Assembly: GCA_024278345.1 (NCBI GenBank)
Contig: JAJRTK010000133.1
Coordinates: 1 to 15,147 of the forward strand
Length of the DNA stretch: 15,147 nucleotides
Origin: a bacterium
Lineage (GTDB): Bacteria > CSSED10-310 > JAJRTK01
Direction of reading: 5' to 3'
The translations under genes were made by a program, and so were the position numbers. This document shows positions 1 to 6,136 of this stretch, piece after piece; within the stretch, counting starts at the first letter, position 1; every line of letters starts with the position of its first letter. Below the pieces are notes generated by a model. The model saw nothing but the letters and a program-made list of their open reading frames with translations. It made no database searches and was not told the origin of the DNA.

Positions 1-62
1 CTACACCGGCAAGATGCCGGTGCCACCGTTTCGGCGAAGAAAATTGTAAAGCAAAAACACGA
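1..62. repeat. Terminal direct repeat, copy 1, with hairpin
   Basis: These 62 bases are identical to the last 62 bases of the window. The repeat contains a perfect hairpin, CACCGGCAAGATGCCGGTG at 4-22 (8-bp arms, 3-base loop), of the REP-like kind that is scattered through many GC-rich environmental genomes. Just after it AAATTGT (41-47) pairs with ACAATTT (62-68). The exact identity means either that the molecule is circular or that two copies of a dispersed repeat bound the segment. Confidence 0.9.
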
Positions 63-95
63 CAATTTGATAGGTCCCTAAAAAGGAGCTTCGTT

Positions 96-107
96 GAGAC
101 CGGTCTC
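96..107. other. 12-bp perfect palindrome downstream of the foldase gene
   Basis: GAGACCGGTCTC is its own reverse complement and lies 31 bases beyond the stop codon of the minus-strand foldase gene. A short T run follows further downstream on the minus strand (around 80-84) but is not adjacent to the stem, so this is a poor match to an intrinsic terminator. It could be a protein-binding site or chance. Confidence 0.35.
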
Positions 108-138
108 GCTGCCCCCCGGGGAGACTCTCGGTCGGGAT

Positions 139-1740
139 TTACGGCTCCAGAGCCTTCTCTGACGTCAACTCCAGACCCCGCTTTAGGCTGGCTTCCAAGT
201 CAGCGGTGACCTCTTTCCGGCGCTGGGCCCGAAGGCGCGCCTCCAGTGCTTCTTTCACGGAATCGAAGGGCCGTGGAGGGGGCTGGCGGCGATGGACGAT
301 TTCCAGGATCTGGATTCCGAATCGCGTGGCCACGGGGCCGGCGAATGGGTCCTTGGCCCCGGTCAGTGCATCTTTGAGAAGGGGATCGATGGTGGAATTG
401 AGAGGTAGCCAGCCCAATTCTCCAGAGGCATCCTCCGAAGAGAGAGCGCCGGCCACCTCCTGGAAAGATTCTCCTGCCCGGAGGCGTGCCAGGAGGGATT
501 GGGCCAGCTTTTTCGCTTCGGCTTGACTGCGCTTGGAGCGGGAGTGCAGGGCATCCCTGTGGCGCACGAGAATCTGGCGCACGTTGAGCTCCGGCGGTGG
601 CGCAAACTCTTTCCGGTGGCTCTCGTAGTAGGATCGCGGGTCTAGGGGCCTGCGCTCAAGGCTCTCCGCCAGGACCGAGGCACGCAGGGCCTTGGCAAGA
701 AGCTCCTCCTCTTTGGCCCGAAAAACCCAGCGGAAGTCGGGATGCTCCAGAAATCCTTCGTTGATTTTCTTTTGTCCCAGAATTCTGGCCGCCAGTTTCT
801 CGCGGATGAGCTTCCGCTTTTCCTCGGGCTTGACGCGATGTGCCATATTTCTTGGGTAGACCGATTGCCACAGTCGCTTCGCCTCGACTTCGGTTGTTTG
901 GGGTGGACGGGGGCTGGAGGAACCTCCAACCTCCACTCCACCAGTTTCTGGCCTGTTCTCAGGAGTAGCGGAACTCTTTCCGCCTCCAACTTCCGCTCCA
1001 CCGGTTTCTGGCCCGGGTCCCGGATCAGCGGTGCTTTTGGCCTTGGAAGGCACCGCTAACCTGGCCTGCCCGACGATCTTCCAGGGGTCGGCTCCTTCCT
1101 CGGACCGCAGGAAGGCTTCATCGAGCTTGACTTCCAGGGACCGCGCCAGTTTCTCAAGCTCCTCCGCACGGCGGGCGATCCCCTCTTGCATCCTTCTGTT
1201 CCAGTGGATCTGGCGTTTGCGGAAGGCCAGTTGATCGGCATCGACCCGGTGGCGAATGAGGTCGAGCTGGCGCTCCACTTCTCTCTGGGGAAGGACGGTA
1301 CCTTCACCAAGCTGCCAGGAATAGGCATCCAGGGCGACGGCTTCTCGGAGCTCGCTCAGCTCCAGGGCAACGGTTCGATCCTCCATGAGCCGCCGCCGGC
1401 GGGCTTCTCTAGCCAGGAGTTTTCGCATGAGAACCAGGTCAGCAGCCTTGCGGCGAAGCTCTTGTTCCGTCTTGTCGGTGCCGAACAGGCGAAGATTCAT
1501 CACCTGGTAGTCGATCTCGCCTTGGCGCAATTGGATGCCGCCGAGAGTCGTCACGATGGCATGGGCATTTTTTGAATCCGCGGCAGCGGGTGGGGACTTG
1601 GCGGAGGCCTGAACGGGCTCCTCTACCGCTGCCTGCTCCCCGGCTGGTGAGCCACACTGAAAGGCGCCCACAAGAAGCGGAAGGAATAGAACCGGACTTG
1701 GGTGGCCCACAAAAAATCCGGGATGACCAGTCTGTCTCAT
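139..1740 (-). CDS. SurA/PrsA-like parvulin peptidyl-prolyl cis-trans isomerase, exported
   Basis: This 533-residue protein probably helps exported proteins fold outside the cytoplasm. Residues 10-29 form a hydrophobic export signal ending at Cys29. The preceding AFQ is not a good lipobox, so lipidation is uncertain. A helical SurA_N-like region follows (about 60-230). Next comes a Gly/Pro/Ser linker with a duplicated PETGG-EVGG module (about 235-285), then a second helical region (285-380). The parvulin domain occupies about 383-485, with the typical LNVRQILV start, a GELGWLP segment and an FGIQILEI end. The start was chosen because AAGGAGGT lies 7 bases upstream; a longer reading frame exists but has no such site. 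The gene is divergent from pup, so it might share regulation with the proteasome cluster, although foldase genes occur in many contexts. The rotamase family is clear; the exact subfamily is not. Confidence 0.85.
   Translation of the reverse strand: MRQTGHPGFFVGHPSPVLFLPLLVGAFQCGSPAGEQAAVEEPVQASAKSPPAAADSKNAHAIVTTLGGIQLRQGEIDYQVMNLRLFGTDKTEQELRRKAADLVLMRKLLAREARRRRLMEDRTVALELSELREAVALDAYSWQLGEGTVLPQREVERQLDLIRHRVDADQLAFRKRQIHWNRRMQEGIARRAEELEKLARSLEVKLDEAFLRSEEGADPWKIVGQARLAVPSKAKSTADPGPGPETGGAEVGGGKSSATPENRPETGGVEVGGSSSPRPPQTTEVEAKRLWQSVYPRNMAHRVKPEEKRKLIREKLAARILGQKKINEGFLEHPDFRWVFRAKEEELLAKALRASVLAESLERRPLDPRSYYESHRKEFAPPPELNVRQILVRHRDALHSRSKRSQAEAKKLAQSLLARLRAGESFQEVAGALSSEDASGELGWLPLNSTIDPLLKDALTGAKDPFAGPVATRFGIQILEIVHRRQPPPRPFDSVKEALEARLRAQRRKEVTADLEASLKRGLELTSEKALEP
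923..1013. repeat. 60-bp-spaced direct repeat inside the foldase gene
   Basis: Two 31-base units (923-953 and 983-1013) differ at three positions and are offset by exactly 60 bases. On the coding strand each encodes PETGG[AV]EVGG in the flexible linker of the isomerase. The 60-base offset keeps the reading frame, so the unit could be a tandem duplication or a dispersed repeat inserted in a tolerant part of the gene. Confidence 0.8.
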
Positions 1741-1967
1741 GAACTTGACCTCCTTGCGCAACAGCCCACAGGGCAAGAGAAACCGAAGAGAACACTGGGC
1801 GGTTCCATCACGTTCGCCCGCCAAAGGTGAATGATGGTAAAGTATATTCTTGTGGGACGCAGCCACGATCCCACTGTTTCGGGTCAATTGGAGGCTGCTC
1901 CAAGACCGTCTGGCGGGACTGTTAGAGCTGGCAGCCTCCGCCCCGAGGATTACCTGGAGAAGGGACC
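1741..1967. promoter_or_regulatory. Divergent intergenic region between foldase and pup
   Basis: This 227-base region must hold the promoters for both the foldase gene (minus) and the proteasome cluster (plus). The most AT-rich part, around 1830-1855, contains TATATT on the plus strand and TATACT on the minus strand at nearly the same place. Either could serve as a -10 box, but no well-spaced -35 box is convincing, so promoter positions are guesses. No operator repeat stands out. Confidence 0.3.
1748..1755 (-). promoter_or_regulatory. Ribosome binding site setting the foldase start
   Basis: AAGGAGGT on the minus strand is a full Shine-Dalgarno match placed 7 bases before the ATG at 1740. It fixes that start over the longer in-frame reading. 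Confidence 0.8.
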
Positions 1968-2180
1968 ATGCCACAAGAGCGGAAGAGTCACGAGGAAAAA
2001 CCTCGCGAGCAAGAGGAAACCCACGAACCCGAAGAGCTCGAGGAAGCGGGACAGGATATCGAGGACCGGCTGGACGAACTCGATGAGCTGATCGACGAGG
2101 CTCTGGAGGAGCACGAGGAAAACTCCGATCAGCTCGCCCAGGAATTCGTGGACGGATTCAAGCAGAAGGGCGGCCAGTAA
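1968..2180 (+). CDS. pup: Prokaryotic ubiquitin-like protein Pup
   Basis: This 70-residue, strongly acidic protein is the small tag that is linked through its C-terminus to lysines of proteins destined for the bacterial proteasome. It has the features of the family: a disordered Glu-rich N-terminal half, a coiled-coil-forming middle (about 24-52, DIEDRLDELDELIDEAL) that in known systems binds the ARC/Mpa ATPase, and the signature tail FVDGFKQKGGQ. Because it ends in Gln rather than Glu, the tail must be deamidated before ligation, a step done by Dop in known systems. It starts the cluster, 148 bases before prcB. GGAGAAGG lies just upstream of the ATG. The identification is firm from the tail plus the adjoining prcB, prcA and pafA. 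Confidence 0.95.
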   Translation: MPQERKSHEEKPREQEETHEPEELEEAGQDIEDRLDELDELIDEALEEHEENSDQLAQEFVDGFKQKGGQ

Positions 2181-2314
2181 AGAGAGGCCGCCCGACGATG
2201 GCGACAAAGAGCGGGCCGACGGCGGTAGGAAATGGGCCGCAAAAGGATGGCCGGTAGGAAGCGTGCCGTGCGGCTGCGGCGCGCACGGCTAGGGTCATTG
2301 GAAGTCCATGCAAC

Positions 2315-2319
2315 GAGGA
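2315..2319 (+). promoter_or_regulatory. Ribosome binding site favouring the internal prcB start
   Basis: GAGGA lies 9 bases before the ATG at 2329. The alternative in-frame ATG at 2308 has only GGA at a usable distance, so the shorter form is preferred. Confidence 0.5.
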
Positions 2320-2328
2320 AGTGTTGGA

Positions 2329-3063
2329 ATGCGCGAGTACCGTGGTTCGAGCTTTTACGAGTTTCTCAGCCAGTGCCACCCAAACAGCATCAAGACGCCC
2401 GAGGGTTCGGCGGTGGTGGAACTTCAAATCCCTCACGGAACGACCATCGTCGCCCTTAAATACAAAGGGGGCGCCGTCATCGGAGGTGACAGGCGGGCCA
2501 CCATTGGTGGGCACATGATCATCAACGAGGATATCATCAAGGTCTTCCAGACGGATGACTACTCGGCCATGGCCATCGCGGGAGCCTTCGGCCCCAGCGT
2601 AAAGATGGCCCGTCTTTTCCAGACGGAGCTGGAACACTACGAAAAAGTGGAGGGGGTGCCCTTGACGCTGGAGGGCAAGGCGATGCGTCTTTCGGCGATG
2701 ATCGAGCAGAATCTTCCCGCGGCGATGCAGGGGCTCACGGTCATGCCGCTTTTCGTGGGCTTCGATCCCGGCAAGGGCGAAGCAAAGATTTTCGAATATG
2801 ACATCACTGGCGGCACCTTTTCCAAGCCGCTGGAGGAATCCTTTTCTTGCAGTGGATCCGGACAGGAACGGGCGCACTCTCTTTTCGAGCAGCATTACTC
2901 CATGGGGATGACGGAAGAAGAGGCTTTCCGCCTTGCGGCGCGTGCCCTGGACTTCGCCAAAAAGCGGGACGCGGCCACGGGAGGCAAGCGTTACATCATC
3001 AAGAGCGTCAGCGCCAAGGGCGTGCGGGATGCGCCAGCGGAATTGACGAAGGCCGCCCCCTGA
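2329..3063 (+). CDS. prcB: Proteasome 20S core beta subunit (catalytic)
   Basis: This is the proteolytic subunit of the bacterial 20S proteasome. The 244-residue precursor has a propeptide of about 37 residues that would be removed autocatalytically between Gly and Thr in PHG-TTIVALKY, exposing the nucleophilic N-terminal threonine. In mature numbering the conserved Asp17 (GGDRR) and the active-site lysine (Lys34, one residue later than usual because of a one-residue insertion in the TIGGHM segment) are present. ELEHYEKVEGVPLT and AAMQGL are near identical to actinobacterial PrcB. An ATG at 2308 would add seven residues; 2329 was chosen on its ribosome binding site. It lies between pup and prcA (65 bases apart) and is probably cotranscribed with them. 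The catalytic residues are intact, so the enzyme should be active. Confidence 0.95.
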   Translation: MREYRGSSFYEFLSQCHPNSIKTPEGSAVVELQIPHGTTIVALKYKGGAVIGGDRRATIGGHMIINEDIIKVFQTDDYSAMAIAGAFGPSVKMARLFQTELEHYEKVEGVPLTLEGKAMRLSAMIEQNLPAAMQGLTVMPLFVGFDPGKGEAKIFEYDITGGTFSKPLEESFSCSGSGQERAHSLFEQHYSMGMTEEEAFRLAARALDFAKKRDAATGGKRYIIKSVSAKGVRDAPAELTKAAP

Positions 3064-3128
3064 CAACCCCTTGTTTTTCGACACCCCCACGGAACTGTTA
3101 GATCATTTCACGGCTTGGAGTCCTACGA

Positions 3129-3932
3129 ATGGAAATCGGCAACTTCATCTCTCCCAAGCAACTTCAGGAAATCAAGGCCGACATCGCCGAAGCCGCTCTT
3201 GCCCGCGCCAATCCCATCGTGGCGCTGCCTTTCAAGGATGGCGTGGCGCTGGTGGCGGAAAACCCCAGCCGCTCGCTCTACAAGACGTCGGAGATCTACG
3301 ACCGGATCGCCTTCGCCGGAACTGGAGTCTACAATGACTACGAACGACTCCGGAGGCATGGGATCCAACAGGCGGACCTGCGGGGCTTCGGATATAGCCG
3401 GAACGACGTTCGGGCCAAGACCATCGCCGGGGAGTTCGCGACGATTCTCGGGGACATCTTTTCTTCGAGGTCGGTGCCGCTGGAAGTGGAGATTCTTCTG
3501 GTGGAGCTCGACAAGGATCCCCAAACGCCGCCCATCTTTTACAATATCCCGTTTTCCGGCGGCCTCATCGAAGACCAAGGCTTTTCCGTCATCGGTGACA
3601 TCCACCTTGTGGGCCGAGCCTCCAACCGGCGCAAGAAGGGGCTTCTTCGGAAATTCCTTATGGAGAAGGAGCTCTCTACGAGCCAGAGCTTGGCCGACGC
3701 TGTCAAGCTGGCGGTGGAAACCCTGGAATCCGTCCGGGAGAACTCTCCCATCGAGCCGTCCCACATCGAGGCGACGATCCTGGATCGGACACGCCATTCT
3801 CACCGGAAATTCCGGCGTTTGGCGGCGAAGGAAGTTCGGGAGATCCTAGGAGGACGAGCAACAATCGGCTCCACGGTTCTGCCGGAGACGGTTGCCAAGC
3901 AGAATCATTGTGATTTGAGCGGTCCCACATGA
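3129..3932 (+). CDS. prcA: Proteasome 20S core alpha subunit
   Basis: This 267-residue protein forms the outer rings of the 20S proteasome, which gate entry of substrates and dock the ATPase. Family signatures are clear: FISPKQL near the N-terminus, VALPFKDGVALVAENPSRSL, KTSEIYDRIAFAGTGVYNDYERLRRHGIQQADLRGFGY, and the ATILDRTR segment near the C-terminus. The start has GGAG 8 bases upstream. A basic stretch RKKGLLRKFLMEKE (about 188-201) is longer than in the actinobacterial proteins I know and may be a lineage-specific insertion. The C-terminal 35 residues are not conserved and look like a flexible tail. No catalytic threonine is expected in alpha subunits. The gene follows prcB and precedes pafA by 289 bases of repeat-rich DNA. 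Confidence 0.95.
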   Translation: MEIGNFISPKQLQEIKADIAEAALARANPIVALPFKDGVALVAENPSRSLYKTSEIYDRIAFAGTGVYNDYERLRRHGIQQADLRGFGYSRNDVRAKTIAGEFATILGDIFSSRSVPLEVEILLVELDKDPQTPPIFYNIPFSGGLIEDQGFSVIGDIHLVGRASNRRKKGLLRKFLMEKELSTSQSLADAVKLAVETLESVRENSPIEPSHIEATILDRTRHSHRKFRRLAAKEVREILGGRATIGSTVLPETVAKQNHCDLSGPT

Positions 3933-3990
3933 GCTTTCCCGGGTCGTGGCTCCATCTCCGGGTGGTGATGGGCGAGTAGCGCGAGCGGCT

Positions 3991-4028
3991 GCGAGCGATG
4001 GGAGCGGACCACAGCCCAAAAAAAGAAG
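3991..4028 (+). repeat. Dispersed intergenic repeat, copy A
   Basis: This is one of four copies of an intergenic motif with core GCGATGGGAGCGGA followed by CACAGCCC and an A-rich run. The others are at 5956-5992 (minus), 8044-8080 (plus) and 13693-13729 (minus). Similarity with the 13.7-kb copy extends about 30 bases further upstream, sharing GATGGGCGAG. Its function is unknown. Confidence 0.6.
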
Positions 4029-4065
4029 CATCTGGGTCGATTCAAACCTTGTGGTGGTGAAACGG

Positions 4066-4159
4066 ATGGGCTGTTCCCCCGCGGGGCTTGGGGCGTCACA
4101 CTTCGGGTTGCTTCCGCAAAGAAAAAATGGGCTGTTCCCCGTGGGACTTGGGGCGTCAC
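4066..4159. repeat. Pair of 33-34-base direct repeats upstream of pafA
   Basis: Units at 4066-4099 and 4127-4159 share GGGCTGTTCCCC and CTTGGGGCGTCAC, with two substitutions and one indel, and repeat with a period of about 61 bases. Each contains a CCCC/GGGG inverted core. The length, period and core look a little like a type I-E CRISPR repeat. However, there are only two units, no cas gene is present, and a partial third copy lies far away at 7825-7844. A dispersed repeat is the better reading. Confidence 0.7.
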
Positions 4160-4221
4160 CGGATCCTCTGGGGAGCCACCCCTTGGGCAGAACAAACTTT
4201 GGCCAGTGGGTTGATGATATC

Positions 4222-5943
4222 ATGAGAAAACGGATTTACGGGCTGGAGATCGAATTCGCCGTCAAGCATTACCCCGACGGCCCCGACAGCCAGAAACGGC
4301 GGACGCTTCGGGGCTCCAATATGTTCGACGTGCTGAATACGGCCCTGGAGAACGAAAAGTTCATCAAGCTGTACGAGAAGCGGTACTGTCCCAGCGGCCA
4401 GAGCTACAACCTCCACGGCTACCGGAACGTCTATTACGCCGAGAGTTTTTCCATCAACAAGCACCGCATGTTCCTGGGGAATGGCGCCCGTTTCTACATG
4501 GACACGGGCTTCCACCCGGAGTATGCCACGCCGGAATGCCGGAGCGTCGAGGATGTCGTCATCTACGAAAAGGCGGGCGAGCGGATCATGGAGGACCTGC
4601 TCTTTTTCGCGGAACAGGAGATGCGGCGCCTGGGATACACGGGACACATTTTCGTTTGCAAGAACAACGTCGATGTCCTGGGAAACACCTACGGATGCCA
4701 CGAGAATTACCTTCTTCGAAGGACACTGGGGGACCTGGACGAATCCCGTTTTTTCAAGCAGGTGGTGCGGCAGCTCATTCCCTTTCTGGTGACGCGGCAG
4801 GTTTACGCCGGCGCCGGTAAGCTCTGCTTCGAGGAGAGCTTGTCGTTCCAGGTGTCGCAGCGGGCGGACTTCATTTCCTCGCAGATTTCGTCGTCCACGA
4901 CGTCGAATCGGGGGATCATCAATTCCAAGGACGAGGCGCTCTCGGACAAGGAGAAATATCGCCGGCTGCACCTCATCATCGGCGATGCCAACATGAGCGA
5001 GTACACCTGTTACCTCAAGGTTGGCGCCACGGGCCTGGTTCTGCGGCTTCTCGAGGAGACTGAATTCCCGTGGGACCTCACCCTTTCCGACCCGGTTCGC
5101 GCCCTCAAGCAAATCAGTCGAGATCCCAGCCTCCAGAGGAAGGTCAAGCTCAAGAATGGCAACTTTGCCACGGCGGTGGAGATCCAGCGGGAATACATGA
5201 AGCTGGCCAGAAGTCATTTCCTCCGACCGGGCGGGAAGCCGGAGAAAAGCGTCCTCCAGGTCCTGGAAATGTGGGAAGAGACTCTGGACGCCCTGGAGCA
5301 GGAACCAAGCCGACTCAAGACGAAAATTGACTGGGTCATCAAGAAGAACATCCTGGACCGTTATCTGGCGAAGACGGAGTACGACTGGGACCGGCTCCGG
5401 GCCTGGGGCAAAGTCATCAAGAAGATCAAGTTCCAGGGGATCGAGAAGGATCCGATGCTCCAGCAGCACCTTGAAAGCGGCGATGAAAGCGCATTCTTGC
5501 GGCGTCTGCGGCAAAATATGAACCGCATCGATTCCGTGGAAATGGAACACTATTGCCACCTCAACGACCTCAATCTGATGGATTATCCCACGGTGGAAAA
5601 GATTTTCCACGCTATTTTTGAAAGGGACATCAAATACCACGATATTCGGCGGGACAGGGGCCTTTACTACCTCATGCGGCAGAAAGGCTTCATCACGCTG
5701 CCGAAAATCCGGGACATCGACGCAAAGATCGAACGGGCAAAGCTGGAGGCTCCGCAAAACACGCGGGCGCGGATCCGCGGTGAGTTCATCCAGCGCGCCC
5801 TGGCCGAGCAAATCAACGCTGGCGTGGACTGGGACAGCCTCTGCGTCTACGAGAATCAGATCGAAAAGGTCGATATCTCCGATCCCTTCCAATTCTATTC
5901 CCAAAAGGCGGAGCGCCTTTACCAGATCCCCAAAAGCAATTGA
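4222..5943 (+). CDS. pafA: Pup-protein ligase PafA, PafA/Dop family
   Basis: PafA uses ATP to join the C-terminal glutamate of Pup to lysine side chains. This 573-residue protein starts MRKRIYGLEIEF, with the metal-binding Glu9 and Glu11. It has the NGARFYMD-HPEYATPE block with the candidate catalytic base Asp94, KNNVD-GCHENYLLRR (147-167), IPFLVTRQ-GAGK, IINSKDE, KYRRLHLIIGDANMSE, LKVGATGLVL, KIDWVIKKN, and a DPF motif near the C-terminus. GCHEN, NMSE, KVG, DWVIK and the C-terminal DPF favour PafA over Dop. Two features are unusual: the Glu9-Asp94 spacing is that of Dop rather than PafA, and about 75 extra residues (391-468) precede KYHDIRR. The frame stays open back to 3946, but that stretch is repeat DNA and the family begins at this Met. 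No clear ribosome binding site precedes it. Confidence 0.9.
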   Translation: MRKRIYGLEIEFAVKHYPDGPDSQKRRTLRGSNMFDVLNTALENEKFIKLYEKRYCPSGQSYNLHGYRNVYYAESFSINKHRMFLGNGARFYMDTGFHPEYATPECRSVEDVVIYEKAGERIMEDLLFFAEQEMRRLGYTGHIFVCKNNVDVLGNTYGCHENYLLRRTLGDLDESRFFKQVVRQLIPFLVTRQVYAGAGKLCFEESLSFQVSQRADFISSQISSSTTSNRGIINSKDEALSDKEKYRRLHLIIGDANMSEYTCYLKVGATGLVLRLLEETEFPWDLTLSDPVRALKQISRDPSLQRKVKLKNGNFATAVEIQREYMKLARSHFLRPGGKPEKSVLQVLEMWEETLDALEQEPSRLKTKIDWVIKKNILDRYLAKTEYDWDRLRAWGKVIKKIKFQGIEKDPMLQQHLESGDESAFLRRLRQNMNRIDSVEMEHYCHLNDLNLMDYPTVEKIFHAIFERDIKYHDIRRDRGLYYLMRQKGFITLPKIRDIDAKIERAKLEAPQNTRARIRGEFIQRALAEQINAGVDWDSLCVYENQIEKVDISDPFQFYSQKAERLYQIPKSN

Positions 5944-5955
5944 ATCGCGGGAACT

Positions 5956-5992
5956 TTCTTTTTTTCTTCTGTTGAGTTCCGCTCCCGTCGCC
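5956..5992 (-). repeat. Dispersed intergenic repeat, copy C
   Basis: Read on the minus strand this is GCGACGGGAGCGGAACTCA followed by ACAG and a long A-rich run, close to copy B at 8044-8080. A GCCGG/CCGGC hairpin lies next to it (5991-6004). The adjoining GGGAAC and GTTCC on the plus strand could form a weak stem beyond the pafA stop, so a termination role is possible but not evident. Confidence 0.6.
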
Positions 5993-6136
5993 GGCCATCC
6001 GGCCGCCGCCGTCCGCCCGTCATCCCCCCGGGCCGGGGCTCGATCCACCAAGGTCCCAGGACCGTCGCCTTCCGGACCGATGGACCGGGCTCAGGAGAGG
6101 ACCGCGACCGCCGGCATCATAACAGAAGGACAAGGC

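Noticed and set aside
96-107. An intrinsic terminator for the foldase gene
   Set aside because: The palindrome has no adjoining T run on the transcribed side, so it is listed only as a palindrome.
1950-2207. A hydrophobic 85-codon minus-strand frame opposite pup
   Set aside because: The Leu/Phe-rich translation is the reverse complement of the Glu/Asp/Lys-rich pup sequence, not a real membrane protein.
2158-3090. A 310-codon minus-strand frame opposite prcB
   Set aside because: It is antisense to a conserved proteasome gene and shows no family pattern.
4066-4159. A CRISPR array
   Set aside because: There are only two units, they differ by an indel, no cas gene is present, and a related fragment lies far away, so a dispersed repeat is more likely.
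3946-4221. A 92-residue N-terminal extension of PafA
   Set aside because: The frame is open, but the stretch consists of dispersed repeats and translates to repetitive sequence. The PafA family begins at the Met at 4222.
4156-6051. A 631-codon open frame on the minus strand opposite pafA
   Set aside because: It is the mirror of a well-supported gene in GC-rich DNA, where antisense frames stay open by codon bias. Its translation has no recognisable domain.
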